Program-made: the position numbers and the translations under genes
Notes under the pieces: generated by a model
Databases searched by the model: none
The model's input: the letters and a program-made list of their open reading frames with translations, nothing else
What the model was told of the DNA's origin: nothing
NCBI GenBank assembly: GCA_034521495.1
Contig: JAXHMK010000009.1
Location: 799,001-863,000, forward strand
DNA from: Balneolaceae bacterium
GTDB lineage: Bacteria > Bacteroidota > Rhodothermia > Balneolales > Balneolaceae
DNA: 64,000 bases
Direction: 5' to 3'
Part shown: one piece after another, positions 26,929 through 39,708 of the stretch
Numbering within the stretch: the stretch's first letter is position 1
Layout: each line of letters begins with the position of its first letter

Positions 26929-27480
26929 CTAATCGTCGTAAATGGTTTCGATGTTGGTGGCACCGCTATCTTTTAAAAATCTGGCTACTTTCTCTTCCTC
27001 GAATTGAGGATCATTGGATTCGATGCACACAAAAAATCCGTCGTCAGTAGCTTTTTTGAAATTATCTGAGCTAAAGAGCGGATGATTGAGTTTCGGGAGT
27101 CCGTTTAAAAAGAACATTCCAAATACGGCACCAAAGGCGGACAAAAGTACTGTTAATTCAAACATGACAGGTACCCAGGCCGGAATATTGAAAAAAGTTT
27201 TACCACTAATATTCATCGGGTAATCTACAGTCATCATAAAATAGATCATAGCAAAGGCACCTGCTAAACCCAAGAGGCCATGCCCGGCAACAATCCATCC
27301 AAGTTTGGATTTCTTCAGATTCATTGCTTTATCAATGCCATGTATTGGAAACGGGCTAAAAGTGTCGAAATGTCGATACCCGCTTTCCACAATTGCTTTA
27401 GAGGCATCTGTTAATTCTTTTGGATTCCTGAACTCAGCAAGAATACCGTAAACAGCCTTTTCTGAATCTTCTTTCTTCAT
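26929..27480 (-). CDS. actD: Alternative complex III subunit ActD (DUF3341)
   Basis: 183 residues. The N-terminal cytoplasmic DUF3341 part (AEFRNPKELTDASKAIVESG) precedes FSPFPIHGIDKAM, a family hallmark, then two membrane helices (about 64-84 and 101-123). Function within ACIII is structural. It starts 5 bp after actC ends. Confidence 0.92.
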   Translation of the reverse strand: MKKEDSEKAVYGILAEFRNPKELTDASKAIVESGYRHFDTFSPFPIHGIDKAMNLKKSKLGWIVAGHGLLGLAGAFAMIYFMMTVDYPMNISGKTFFNIPAWVPVMFELTVLLSAFGAVFGMFFLNGLPKLNHPLFSSDNFKKATDDGFFVCIESNDPQFEEEKVARFLKDSGATNIETIYDD

Positions 27481-27485
27481 GACTT

Positions 27486-28919
27486 TTATTGATTCGTCTG
27501 ATTTTTATAGGGTTCAGGTACTTCAACTTTTGATGGTACAAATTCGCCATCTTCATCATAATTGTGCGGATCGGCTTGCGGCAATACACCCTTCAATTCA
27601 GCGACTGCTACCATAGGGAGGAATCGCAGGAAGAGAAGGAAAAAGGTAAAGAACAAGCCAAATGTGCCGATGTATGTGGCCATATCCCAAATGGTGGGAG
27701 AGTAGTAGCCCCATGATGAAGGCAAAAAGTCTGTTGAAAGCGATGATACTGTAATTACAAATCGCTCAAACCACATTCCGATGTTAACAACAATTGAAAT
27801 AATGAATGTAAATGTAACGTTTCGTCGTAATTTTTTAGACCAGAAAAACTGGGGAGAAAATACATTGCAGGCAAACATAATCCAGTATGCCCAGGCGTAG
27901 GGCCCGGCAGCCCGTAGCATGAAAATTGCTTTTTCATATTCAACACCGCTGTACCATGCCATAAATTGCTCCATGACGTATGCAAAACCAACCATCGTAC
28001 CGGTTACAAGTACAATCATATTCATTTTTTCCATATGGTCGATGGTCATAATATCTTCAAGCCCATAAATTTTCCGGCAGATAATCATCAGCGACAATAC
28101 CATTGCAAAACCTGAAAAAACAGCTCCGGCCACGAAATAGGGTGGAAAAATTGTGGTGTGCCAACCCGGAATGATCGAAACGGCAAAGTCGAACGATACA
28201 ATAGTGTGTACAGAAAGTACAAGCGGAGTGGCAAGGCCGGCCAAAATCATGTAGGCTTTTTCATAATTCCACCAGTGCCGGTTACTTCCTCTCCAGCCGA
28301 GTGCGAAAGTTCCGTAAACTACTTTTCCGATTTTGCTTTTAATTCTGTCTCGTACGGTAGCCAGGTCGGGTACAAGTCCTACATACCAGAATAATAAGGA
28401 TACCGTGAAGTAAGTGGATACAGCAAAAACATCCCAAAGCAGTGGACTATTAAAATTCGGCCACATCAACATCTGATTGGGGAGTGGAAACATCCAGTAA
28501 ACAACCCATATACGACCTACGTGGATGGCCGGAAAAACGCCCGCACACATCACGGCAAAAATGGTCATGGCCTCTGCAAAACGGTTAATTGCTGTTCTCC
28601 AGCCCTGACGAAACAGGAAAAGAATAGCTGAAATAAGCGTTCCGGCGTGACCTATACCAACCCACCATACAAAGTTTATAATTGCCCAACCCCATCCAAC
28701 GGGAGAGTTCAGCCCCCAGATTCCGGTACCTTCCCAAACCAGGTATCCAATGGATCCAAGCAGTACTAATAAGAGTAAATTGGCAATACCGAACGCAATA
28801 TACCAACCCTGTGGGGTGGGACGGATATTGATATCCGTAATCATTGCGGTTATATCCTTAAAATCATGGTTGCCCTTCACGAGAGCGGGCTCCGGAACGT
28901 ATTCGTACGTTTTACTCAT
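27486..28919 (-). CDS. actC: Alternative complex III quinol-binding membrane subunit ActC (NrfD/PsrC-like)
   Basis: 477 residues with about ten helices and NrfD-family features: [39 protein letters not shown] and [10 protein letters not shown]. ActC carries the quinol-oxidation site near the periplasmic side and passes electrons to the Fe-S clusters of ActB. The length and the C-terminal proline-rich cytoplasmic tail are normal. It lies between actB and actD with gaps of 5-6 bp. Confidence 0.94.
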   Translation of the reverse strand: MSKTYEYVPEPALVKGNHDFKDITAMITDINIRPTPQGWYIAFGIANLLLLVLLGSIGYLVWEGTGIWGLNSPVGWGWAIINFVWWVGIGHAGTLISAILFLFRQGWRTAINRFAEAMTIFAVMCAGVFPAIHVGRIWVVYWMFPLPNQMLMWPNFNSPLLWDVFAVSTYFTVSLLFWYVGLVPDLATVRDRIKSKIGKVVYGTFALGWRGSNRHWWNYEKAYMILAGLATPLVLSVHTIVSFDFAVSIIPGWHTTIFPPYFVAGAVFSGFAMVLSLMIICRKIYGLEDIMTIDHMEKMNMIVLVTGTMVGFAYVMEQFMAWYSGVEYEKAIFMLRAAGPYAWAYWIMFACNVFSPQFFWSKKLRRNVTFTFIISIVVNIGMWFERFVITVSSLSTDFLPSSWGYYSPTIWDMATYIGTFGLFFTFFLLFLRFLPMVAVAELKGVLPQADPHNYDEDGEFVPSKVEVPEPYKNQTNQ

Positions 28920-28925
28920 GTTTTA

Positions 28926-31979
<3,054 letters not shown>

Positions 31980-32035
31980 TCTTTACAGAATATTTTGTTT
32001 AAAACTCATAATTATTCGGGAGTGAGCCAATATGT

Positions 32036-32683
32036 TTAGTAATGACATCCCTGGCAGTATGTGGGTGCACTGATGTTGTGTTTGGCAACCAGATCAATGC
32101 CAACTTCAATTTGATTTTCAACTTCATACCCCATTGTTGTTACTTCCGAAACCGGACGCAGATGTTTTTCAGGTTCTCTGTGGCAATCCAGGCACCAGCC
32201 CATACTCAATGGCTCGGCCTGGTAAACTTTTTCCATTCTGTCTATTCGCCCATGGCATGATTCACAACCAACTCCAACATTTACGTGTGCAGAGTGATTG
32301 AAATAGGCATAATCGGGAAGCATATGAACACGAGTCCATTCAATTGGTTCACCAGTCTCCCAGCTCTCCAGAATTAATTCAACATTTTCCGGATTTGGAA
32401 CCTGAACCTGATTATGACAATTCATACAAGTTTGCGTTGCCGGGATGTTTGCATAACGGGATTCATCTACCTGGGAATGGCAATATTTACAATCCATACC
32501 CAACTGCCCGGCATGAATTTTATGGCTGAAAGGAACCGGTTGTTCAGGTGCATAGCCAACATCCGTAAATTCAGGAGAGAAAAAGTACCAAACGCCAAAA
32601 ACAATGGCATTTAATAATATAATAGAACCTAATAAAATTCGTCGGGGTGCGTCGTTTGTCCACTTAGGAAAAATCTGAGCCAT
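32036..32683 (-). CDS. actA: Alternative complex III pentahaem cytochrome ActA
   Basis: 215 residues with one N-terminal membrane anchor (about 15-35) and five CxxCH haem sites: CKYCH, CMNCH, CESCH, CLDCH and CQGCH. Histidine-rich spacing (PVPFSHKIHAGQLG and NHSAHVNVG) supplies axial ligands. This is the standard ActA architecture and the first gene of the respiratory operon. The 350 bp upstream hold its promoter, which I could not place with confidence. Confidence 0.96.
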   Translation of the reverse strand: MAQIFPKWTNDAPRRILLGSIILLNAIVFGVWYFFSPEFTDVGYAPEQPVPFSHKIHAGQLGMDCKYCHSQVDESRYANIPATQTCMNCHNQVQVPNPENVELILESWETGEPIEWTRVHMLPDYAYFNHSAHVNVGVGCESCHGRIDRMEKVYQAEPLSMGWCLDCHREPEKHLRPVSEVTTMGYEVENQIEVGIDLVAKHNISAPTYCQGCHY

Positions 32684-33167
32684 AAATGAAATACGTGTTA
32701 CCAGTTACAAAAAGATGCCTTGGCATTTAGCGTGAAAAGGTACCGAATATATTGAAATCTGCATACCTGTTTGTTGGTCAAATGCAATATTTAAAATGAA
32801 TCTAAATAACTGCGTTGAAATCCAGATGAACCAGATTTTGTAGCGGAAGTAAGATAGGGGACAGCACAGATAATTGCTTATAAAACAGGAAATTTTTTTA
32901 CTGAAATCTGAAACCAATTTCAGTAGCTAAATTTAAACATGGCTATCTTCCTAAAAATACTGAATGATAAGAATTTAGCTTTCTGTACGTGTGGAATGAT
33001 TTAACTATTCTGAAATGTTTTGTCCTCTTATATGATGTAAAATTAGCAGTTTCAACCAATCAATACGTTCAAAAATTAGTATTTTTGTGCGTAGAAAAGC
33101 CAACCCGAAAAGTTTTAACACAGGCAGGTCTGCAGGTCTGCATGAGCCACAGATAATTATTATTTGA
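32684..33167. other. Divergent regulatory region between actA and the DUF420 gene
   Basis: This 484-bp gap separates the respiratory operon from the divergently transcribed CtaM-like gene and should hold both promoters. I could not place a -33/-7 Bacteroidota promoter with confidence. A short direct repeat CAGGTCTG occurs twice near 33124-33140. No gene is supported. Confidence 0.5.
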
Positions 33168-33737
33168 ATGAATAGAACTCCAAACGAAGAATTAACAGTA
33201 CAGTTTTTAAAAGAGGTAAGTGTAAAAAAAGCGATTACCACAATTTTAATCGTTAGCGGGATAGCTTTTCTATTTTTGCTTTACCTAATCTATGTGAATG
33301 ATTCTGGCGAAACCTATGCAAGTTGGGTTCAGGAACTCCCGGCACTAAATGCATTCTTAAATAGTGTTACCACGGTCCTGATTTTGTCGGGATATATGGC
33401 CATCAGAAAGAAGAAATTCAAAGTTCATATGAGATTTATGCTGACAGCTTTTATAACCTCGAGTTTATTTTTGATCAGCTATCTTGTTTATCATCATTAT
33501 GCCGGAGACACCCCTTTTCCAGGCCAGGGATTCATTCGCCCGATCTATTTTACAATCTTGATTTCTCATATAATTCTCTCTGCCTTTGTGGTTCCCCTGG
33601 TATTAACAAGTTACTATTTTGCATTTTCCGGAAAATTTAAATCACACCGCAAAGTATCGAAGTGGACGCTCCCGATCTGGCTGTATGTTTCGGTAACAGG
33701 TGTGATAATATACTTTATGCTGAATGCTTACACGTAA
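33168..33737 (+). CDS. DUF420 (CtaM-like) cytochrome oxidase assembly protein
   Basis: 189 residues with five membrane helices (about 22-42, 58-76, 86-106, 126-146 and 164-184). The family pattern is visible in LNAFLNSVTTVLILSGY, KKFKVHMRFMLTAF, and HIILSAFVVPLVLTSYYFA, with conserved histidines (HMR, YHH, SHI, SHRK). DUF420 proteins such as CtaM of staphylococci are needed for maturation of heme-copper oxidases. Its divergent position beside the ACIII/caa3 operon supports this role. Confidence 0.82.
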   Translation: MNRTPNEELTVQFLKEVSVKKAITTILIVSGIAFLFLLYLIYVNDSGETYASWVQELPALNAFLNSVTTVLILSGYMAIRKKKFKVHMRFMLTAFITSSLFLISYLVYHHYAGDTPFPGQGFIRPIYFTILISHIILSAFVVPLVLTSYYFAFSGKFKSHRKVSKWTLPIWLYVSVTGVIIYFMLNAYT

Positions 33738-34044
33738 ATCGGTCCGCTGAACCGATAAGTTGTTATTCACAATTTGGGTCTTAAAAGAGATCTGAAGACA
33801 ATTTAATACCCTTGAATGGAGGTTTTTCAATTCAGGAGAGCAGCTTAAAAATAAATCATCGGATGAGTGAGTAAGCTTGAAAAATTTTACTCGTAAGTAC
33901 TCACCCGATGAATAATATAAACGTCAGTTTCGAGCGCAGCTCATGAGTGAAAGCGAATGAACGAAGTCGAGAACTTCTCGTCTCCATTCCGTTGCGCTTG
34001 AAGTGACGGTAGTATTGTTGTTAAAGTGTGGTTGATTCAGGTTT
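33738..34044. other. Intergenic stretch with dispersed-repeat sequence
   Basis: No gene is seen. An inverted repeat spans 33858-33909. The sequence after it (about 33925-34010) contains TTTCGAGCGCAG and GAGAACTTCTC followed by GCGCTTGAAGTGACGG, similar to a repeat common between genes in Bacteroidota. Confidence 0.5.
33858..33909. repeat. Imperfect inverted repeat
   Basis: ATCGGATGAGTGAGT at the left end pairs with the complement of AGTACTCACCCGAT at the right end with two mismatches. The loop is AT-rich. It lies between convergent genes and may act as a bidirectional terminator, though no T-tract follows. Confidence 0.4.
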
Positions 34045-34752
34045 TCAGTCACCCAAAAACTGTTCACCCGGTTTGGGGATAGCCACATCCGAGTCACTGT
34101 ATTCTTTTACAAATTTCTGAAACTCTTCAGCTTCACCGGTTAAAACTGGAAATGTATCATAGTGAATGGGAACAGCCAGTTTTGGATTCAACATCTCAAT
34201 ACACATTGCAGCTTCCTGCGGACCCATTGTGTAGTAGTCTCCCATAGGTGCAGCAACTACGTGAGGTCCATACATTGTAGCATATAATTCGAGATCGGTA
34301 AAAATATTGGTGTCTCCCATATGATAGAAACAGATATCATCCTCAAAAGAGAGAACAAGTCCCCCGCACTCACCTGCATATTCGCCTCCAAAAGATGAGC
34401 TGTGATTTGCGTTTACAAGCGTAACGGAGAAATCATCGAAGTGGATTGAACCGCCTTTGTTAAATTCAACCGCCTGGTCATCGCTCAGCCCTTTTTTCTT
34501 TAACAGACCGGAGAGCTCAACGTTCGAAACAACTTTACACCCGGTTTTTTCTGCAAGTTCAATTGTGTCTCCTACATGATCTTCATGTCCGTGCGTCAAT
34601 AATATAAATTCAATATCGTCCGGATTTTTTTGATCGTCGGGGGTTGAAGGGTTTCCCGATAAAAAAGGATCGATATAGATCACTTGCCCATTTGGAGATT
34701 CTAACCGAAATGCTGAGTGACCTAACCACCACGCTTTAATTTTTGTTTCCAT
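34045..34752 (-). CDS. UPF0173-family metal-dependent hydrolase
   Basis: 235 residues from the ATG at 34752, which has an AGAGG site 7 bp upstream; the longer reading lacks one. MBL fold with LTHGHEDHVGD as the main metal motif, GHSAFRLES near the N-terminus, ANHSSSFGG, YHMGDTNIF and AVPIHYDTF supplying further ligands. The length and the HSAF and HYDTFP features fit UPF0173 hydrolases, whose substrate is unknown. Confidence 0.88.
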   Translation of the reverse strand: METKIKAWWLGHSAFRLESPNGQVIYIDPFLSGNPSTPDDQKNPDDIEFILLTHGHEDHVGDTIELAEKTGCKVVSNVELSGLLKKKGLSDDQAVEFNKGGSIHFDDFSVTLVNANHSSSFGGEYAGECGGLVLSFEDDICFYHMGDTNIFTDLELYATMYGPHVVAAPMGDYYTMGPQEAAMCIEMLNPKLAVPIHYDTFPVLTGEAEEFQKFVKEYSDSDVAIPKPGEQFLGD

Positions 34753-34928
34753 CCTAAACCTCTTTTTTGTTATCATTAATTCAACTTTCTAACACAAAAA
34801 TTTAATGAATCGTTGGAATGAAAGCAGATTTAGTTCTATGCAGCACACACGCTTATGGTACTTTTCTATGCATTTCAGTTCAACTGTGAACATACACAAA
34901 TCTTATCAAGTAAAAACGGAAGGTATAT

Positions 34929-35606
34929 ATGGCAAAACGAATAAAAATTCATCCCGAGAATCCACATCGCGCTAAAATATTTGAGATCAGTGACGATTTA
35001 AGAGAGGGAGCTGTAGCAATATTGCCAACGGATAGCCAATACGCACTGATCTGTGATTATCAGAATAAAAAGGGGATGGATCGTATTCGTAAAATTCGAC
35101 AGATGGGTAAGAAAGACCATTTAACGGTGATGTGCCATTCGCTCGAACATGTATCTACATTTGCACATCTGAATGATGATAATTTTAAATTGATCAAACG
35201 GCTCATTCCCGGGCCATACACTTTTATTTTACCGGCAACGCGCGAAGTACCCCGCCTGCTTACCCATCCAAAAAAACGAACGGTTGGTATTCGTGTACCC
35301 GATTACCCGATCTGTCTTGAACTAATTCGGGAACTGGGACGGCCGGTGCTGGCTATTACGGCAAAACTGGACGGAGTTGAATATGGCCATCCGGAAGATG
35401 GAGACAGAGAGATGTTTCTAAGCCGGTTCGACAAAATTGTGGATGTGATTTTAGACAATCAGGAGCCACTGCATGCTAATGAAACCACTATTTTAGATCT
35501 CACTGACCAACCTTCAAAGTTAATTCGCGAAGGATTGGGGATGGAGCGGTTGGAAGAGGCCCTGGCTTTGGAAGCCCGAGAACTTCTTGTTACCGATAAT
35601 CTCTAA
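34929..35606 (+). CDS. YciO/Sua5/YrdC-type threonylcarbamoyl-AMP synthase-like protein
   Basis: 225 residues covering one YrdC domain: AILPTDSQYALICDYQN, IPGPYTFILPATREVP and TVGIRVPDYPICL, with PVLAITAKL near the end of the core. YrdC/Sua5 proteins make threonylcarbamoyl-AMP for t6A37 tRNA modification. The KKDHLTVMC segment replaces the K-R-P-x-x-K/P-L motif of true Sua5, closer to the YciO branch, whose activity is weaker or different. A GGAAGG-type site precedes the ATG. The 3' end overlaps mtnA by 4 bp, tail to tail. Confidence 0.82.
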   Translation: MAKRIKIHPENPHRAKIFEISDDLREGAVAILPTDSQYALICDYQNKKGMDRIRKIRQMGKKDHLTVMCHSLEHVSTFAHLNDDNFKLIKRLIPGPYTFILPATREVPRLLTHPKKRTVGIRVPDYPICLELIRELGRPVLAITAKLDGVEYGHPEDGDREMFLSRFDKIVDVILDNQEPLHANETTILDLTDQPSKLIREGLGMERLEEALALEARELLVTDNL

Positions 35607-36655
35607 TTAAGAAGTTTCTCAAAATTTTCTTTGAACTCCGGCTTGATAATTCCTTTTTCGGTGATGAAAGCCGTAATCAGATTATGAGGTGTGATATCGA
35701 AAGCGGGATTGTAGACATCCACTTTATCGGGGGCAGTTCCTTTATTAGCGAAGTGAGTTACCTCTTCCGGTTCTCTCTCTTCCAGCTCAAAATCGTCACT
35801 GTCTTTGAGTTCCATATCTACTGTGGATAAAGGAGCCGCTACATAAAATGGGATATCGTGTGCATTTGCTAAAACAGCAAGGCTATACGTTCCAATTCGG
35901 CTAAAGGTATCACCCAGGCTTGAAATTCGGTCGGCGCCGACAATTACCAGGTCTATTTCATTATTTTTCATAAGGTTAGCTGCGGCCGAATCGACCTGTA
36001 AACGTTGCGGTACTTCTGTTTTTTTAAGTTCCCAGGCTGTTAATCTGGCTCCTTGCAAAAGCGGACGTGTCTCGTTTACCCATACCATTTTTAACTTGTC
36101 TTCTCCGTGAGCATGTAATATTACCGACAAAGCAGTGCCATATTCTCCTGTTGCAAGACCGCCGGTGTTATCATGGGTAAGAATTCCGGCATCTTCAGGA
36201 ACCAGATCAACTCCATGTTCACCAATTGATTTGCAGGTTCGCCGATCTTCATCGTGAATAGTGATGGCTGTTTCAAGCATTTTATCTTTAATGTCTGAAA
36301 TTGGATCCTCTTTCAGTGCATAAATCGTTGTAAGCATCCGCTTTAACGACCAAGATAGATTCATCACTGTTGGCTGCGCCGATTTAATGTAATCGGCAAT
36401 GCGTTGAGTCTCACTGTAGAATGTTTGAAACGTTGAATCGGGCAAATCCTGAACTCCAAAATAGAGACCATACGCTCCTGCAATTCCAATCACCGGTGCC
36501 CCCCGGACTTTCTGTTTTTTGATAGCATCCCAGACCTGGCCAACGGAATCTAAATCAATATAAACTTCTCGATCGGGTAAGAAGGTTTGATCGAGAATAG
36601 TGAGGTGATCTTCTTCCCAGCGAATGGATTGAAATGAGGTTTCTTCCCGGCTCAT
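35603..36655 (-). CDS. mtnA: S-methyl-5-thioribose-1-phosphate isomerase
   Basis: 350 residues. This eIF2B-alpha-like enzyme converts methylthioribose-1-phosphate to the ribulose form in methionine salvage. KVRGAPVIGIAGAYGLYFG, LTHDNTGGLATGEYGTALSV, VNETRPLLQGARLTAWEL and GADRISSLGDTFSRIGTYSL are all present. The catalytic cysteine seen in most homologues (T-H-C-N-x-G) is D in HDNTGG here, which may alter activity or reflect a paralogue. No other salvage gene is nearby. Confidence 0.88.
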   Translation of the reverse strand: MSREETSFQSIRWEEDHLTILDQTFLPDREVYIDLDSVGQVWDAIKKQKVRGAPVIGIAGAYGLYFGVQDLPDSTFQTFYSETQRIADYIKSAQPTVMNLSWSLKRMLTTIYALKEDPISDIKDKMLETAITIHDEDRRTCKSIGEHGVDLVPEDAGILTHDNTGGLATGEYGTALSVILHAHGEDKLKMVWVNETRPLLQGARLTAWELKKTEVPQRLQVDSAAANLMKNNEIDLVIVGADRISSLGDTFSRIGTYSLAVLANAHDIPFYVAAPLSTVDMELKDSDDFELEEREPEEVTHFANKGTAPDKVDVYNPAFDITPHNLITAFITEKGIIKPEFKENFEKLLN

Positions 36656-36884
36656 AAAACAATTATTTCCTTAAATATTAGTGTTTATTAAACATAAGTA
36701 ATTCAGAAGAGAGTATCGGAATATTCCTTACACAGTTATAAGGCGAACCCTTAATATTTCATCAGGTTTCATCTTTCTATCTTCACAATAGTATTGAGTA
36801 GATTATATATAAGAATAAAGGGAAGCACTGAGTTATCAGAGATGATGATATTCAACGAGAAGGAAACATACCGAGGTGATCACC

Positions 36885-37091
36885 ATGATCATGAAGAAAA
36901 ACGTAGGATACTGGGATTCAATATTCAGAACTATTGTGGGTGCCGCTATAGTGAGCATTGGAATGTTTTACGATAATGTTTGGGGATTACTCGGACTGAT
37001 ATTGGTATTTTCGGGTGTTGTATCGTTCTGCCCGTTTTACCGAATATTCAAATTTGCTACTGTGCATACAAACATAGAAAGAGAGAATTGA
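36885..37091 (+). CDS. DUF2892 (YgaP-type) membrane protein, second copy
   Basis: 68 residues from the ATG at 36885, which has GAGGTG six bases upstream. A GTG start at 36876 is inside that site and a later ATG at 36891 is possible. Two membrane helices with the family's FRTIVGAAIVSIGM and SFCPFYRIFKF segments. It is shorter at the N-terminal motif than the 6790 copy (no D-R pair). It is followed by a strong terminator. Confidence 0.75.
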   Translation: MIMKKNVGYWDSIFRTIVGAAIVSIGMFYDNVWGLLGLILVFSGVVSFCPFYRIFKFATVHTNIEREN

Positions 37092-37155
37092 GAGAAAACA
37101 TGTTTGGCCTGTTTGAAGCCAAACAATTCATAACCTGAGTTCAGTCAGAACTATA

Positions 37156-37186
37156 GGGAGCCGGACACGATTCGGCTCCCTTTTTT
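37156..37186 (+). terminator. Intrinsic terminator after the DUF2892 gene
   Basis: GGGAGCCG (37156-37163) pairs with CGGCTCCC (37173-37180) across a 9-base loop and is followed by six Ts. It lies 65 bp after the stop codon on the plus strand. Confidence 0.88.
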
Positions 37187-37209
37187 AATAAGGGCCTATT
37201 AGCACTTTT

Positions 37210-39249
37210 TTAACTATCAATATCCAATCGATTCTTACGTTTTACAAGAGTTAAAATGGTGTATTCAGCAACCAAATCATTCATCTGATTGGTTACCTCC
37301 ACATTCCACCAAACCATTCCAAAGGGATGTTCATCTTCTTCTCGCTGCTGACGAACAGTTTTTCGTTTCACAATCAATTTGGCCTGGATGGTATCGCCGG
37401 GTTCAACAGGTGCTGTGAATCTTAAATCTTCCAGACCGTAGTTGAGAAGAACGGGTCCCGGATCGGGATGAACAAACAACCCGGCTGTGATTGAAAGTAC
37501 CAAATAGCCATGAGCTACCCGTTTCCCGAAGAGAGATTTTTTTGCAGATTTATCATCCGCATGGGCATAAAAATGATCGCCGGTCAGTTCGGCAAATTCT
37601 GTGATATCTTCATTTGTGACAATTCGCTCCCCGGTTGTCAATGATTCTCCAACTTCTAATTCTTCAAAATACTTTTTGAAGGGGTGAATATCAGCTTCTT
37701 TGGTTTTGGCTCCACTGATGTGTTGACCAGTTATATTCATCAAAGTTGTTGGCGAACCTTGCAGCGCGACTCGCTGCATATGATGTAAAACAGCCCGTGC
37801 TCCACCCAGTTCTTCACCACCGCCTGCGCGACCGGGACCGCCATGAACCAGAGATGCAATCGGAGAACCATGGCCTGTTGATTCGTCAGCGCTATCCCGA
37901 TTGATTACCATGAAACGTCCATGATAAGGAGCACAGCCGAGTGTAATTTTTTGAGCGATTTCATCGTCAGCCGTAAAAAGAGATCCGACCAGTGAACCAT
38001 CTGCTTTATTGGCGATTTCGATCGCTTCATCTACGGTTGAGTAGGGCATGATGGTTGTCATTGGGCCGAAGGCTTCGATGGTGTGAACCTCATCAATTTC
38101 TAATGGTTTGTGGCACTGTAGGATTCGTGCTTTTGAGTAGGCTCCCTTCAAATCTTCGCTTTGATATTGATAAACCGAATCTGTGACCTCCTCCAGTTTT
38201 TGAAGCTGAATTTCAAATCGTTCGGCCTGAAATGAACTTGCAAGCGGACCCATTTTGGTTTTTTCATCAGCAGGATCTCCAATTACAACTTCAGAAAGCT
38301 GATTTTTTAGAGCGTCAATCACTTCATCCGATTTTTCAACGGGAACAATCACACGCCTGATCGCTGTACATTTTTGGCCGGTTTTTACGGTCATTTCATT
38401 GGCCACTTCATTGATGAACAGATCGAACTCCGGCATATTGGGGGTAACGTCAGGTCCCAAAATGGAACAATTCAGGGAATCAGCTTCCATATTAAACCGA
38501 ACATTATTGCCAATAATATTGGGATGGCTCTTGAGTTTTCGTCCCGTTTCTGCTGATCCGGTAAAATCAACACTATCCTGGCTGGTCAAATGATCCAAAA
38601 GATTTCCGGGTTTATCTGCTGCAATAAATTGAACAGAGCCCTCGGGAAGTATTTCTGATTCGATAATATCTTTAAAAACTTCAAAGGCCAGGTACGAACC
38701 AAGAGGGGAGGGTTTAATAATGGACGGCATTCCGGAGATAAAAGCCGGAGCCAGTTTTTCCAGCATATTCCAGACCGGGAAATTAAAAGCATTAATTTGG
38801 ATGGCCACTCCACGTCGCGGTACACAGATATGCTGTCCTGTAAATGTTCCTTTTCGTGATAATGTTACTTGATCACCTTCCACATGCCAGGGCAGATCGG
38901 AGAGGTTTTGCCGAGCCTGGCTCGAAATACCAAAGGCTGTTATAATACCACCATCAATATCAATCCAGGAATCTCTCTTTGTAGCTCCGGTATGAGTCGA
39001 TATTTCGTAATATTTCTTTTTACGCTCTAAAAGATGCTTCGCAAGAAACTTGATTTTAAACGCCCGCTTGTGAATTGACATCTCTCGCAATTTCGGTCCG
39101 CCAACCGTTCGGGCATATTCGCACATGGCTTTGTAATCCAGATCGGCTTCAATCAGCTTGCCCACGGTCTCCCCGGTAACTGCACTAATCAGGTCAGATT
39201 CGGTTCCGGTAGTGATCCATTTGCCTTGGGAGTAGCTTGTGACTTTCAT
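37210..39249 (-). CDS. paaZ: PaaZ-type bifunctional aldehyde dehydrogenase / MaoC hydratase
   Basis: 679 residues from the ATG at 39249; the longer reading runs through the repeat arm and is not supported. Residues 1-520 are an aldehyde dehydrogenase with INAFNFPVWNMLEKL, the glutamate in FNMEADSLNCSI and the catalytic cysteine in TGQKCTAIRR. Residues 540-675 are a MaoC hot-dog domain with ELTGDHFYAHADD. PaaZ opens the oxepin-CoA ring of phenylacetate catabolism and oxidises the aldehyde. A PaaY-like and a PaaJ-like gene lie upstream, but no PaaABCDE genes are here. Confidence 0.9.
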   Translation of the reverse strand: MKVTSYSQGKWITTGTESDLISAVTGETVGKLIEADLDYKAMCEYARTVGGPKLREMSIHKRAFKIKFLAKHLLERKKKYYEISTHTGATKRDSWIDIDGGIITAFGISSQARQNLSDLPWHVEGDQVTLSRKGTFTGQHICVPRRGVAIQINAFNFPVWNMLEKLAPAFISGMPSIIKPSPLGSYLAFEVFKDIIESEILPEGSVQFIAADKPGNLLDHLTSQDSVDFTGSAETGRKLKSHPNIIGNNVRFNMEADSLNCSILGPDVTPNMPEFDLFINEVANEMTVKTGQKCTAIRRVIVPVEKSDEVIDALKNQLSEVVIGDPADEKTKMGPLASSFQAERFEIQLQKLEEVTDSVYQYQSEDLKGAYSKARILQCHKPLEIDEVHTIEAFGPMTTIMPYSTVDEAIEIANKADGSLVGSLFTADDEIAQKITLGCAPYHGRFMVINRDSADESTGHGSPIASLVHGGPGRAGGGEELGGARAVLHHMQRVALQGSPTTLMNITGQHISGAKTKEADIHPFKKYFEELEVGESLTTGERIVTNEDITEFAELTGDHFYAHADDKSAKKSLFGKRVAHGYLVLSITAGLFVHPDPGPVLLNYGLEDLRFTAPVEPGDTIQAKLIVKRKTVRQQREEDEHPFGMVWWNVEVTNQMNDLVAEYTILTLVKRKNRLDIDS

Positions 39250-39251
39250 TT

Positions 39252-39279
39252 CTGGATACTGGTTTCTGGTTGCTGGATA
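39252..39279. repeat. Left heptad array of S23 cassette A
   Basis: Four consecutive 7-bp units beginning CTGG; the first and last are CTGGATA. The array begins two bases from the paaZ start codon, so paaZ's own leader is replaced by it. It is the mirror of the array at 39709-39736. Confidence 0.75.
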
Positions 39280-39292
39280 CTCGTTACATGGA

Positions 39293-39655
39293 TCAGTTAT
39301 TTTTTTCGACCGATTGAATAAAAAGATTAAGTTTTTTCCCAACTATATCACAAAGTGAAACTAATTCATGATATAACCTTTGATCTTTTAAGGACTTAGT
39401 TTCGAAAAGGGAATCCAAATGATCGCGGGTCTCATCGTTTGATGCCTGGGCAAAAACTAAAAATCGGATGTACTCCTGCTTATACCGCCTTCTGCCATAG
39501 CCTTCGACTATATTTGATCTCACTGACTTTGCCGAACGTCTGATTTGACTCCCAGTTTCATACATTTCGAATTTAGGAAGGGTAAGTGACATAGCATGTA
39601 TTTTATTTGATTGTGCTCTCGCTAATTTCCAGATTTCCTGATTCCTGTAACTCAT
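39293..39655 (-). CDS. S23-family four-helix-bundle protein (cassette A)
   Basis: 120 residues. [20 protein letters not shown], the central [18 protein letters not shown] and [19 protein letters not shown] define the S23/four-helix-bundle family (TIGR02436), known from 23S rRNA intervening sequences and related to the Avd protein of diversity-generating retroelements. The likely role is nucleic-acid binding; it is not enzymatic. It is not inside an rRNA gene. Inverted heptad arrays enclose it (39252-39279 and 39709-39736). By my count the first 72 residues differ from the 43397 copy at about 13 sites. Confidence 0.85.
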   Translation of the reverse strand: MSYRNQEIWKLARAQSNKIHAMSLTLPKFEMYETGSQIRRSAKSVRSNIVEGYGRRRYKQEYIRFLVFAQASNDETRDHLDSLFETKSLKDQRLYHELVSLCDIVGKKLNLFIQSVEKNN

Positions 39656-39708
39656 GATGATTGATTTTATTCAGGTTTGATACAAAATCTAAAGGATCCA
39701 ATGATTAC

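Noticed and set aside
26919-26963. Longer ActE reading beginning MPPTSKPFTT
   Set aside because: It overlaps actD and hides the clean lipoprotein signal beginning MKLSKTN at 26918.
39293-39655. S23 gene as part of a 23S rRNA intervening sequence
   Set aside because: No rRNA sequence flanks either S23 gene.
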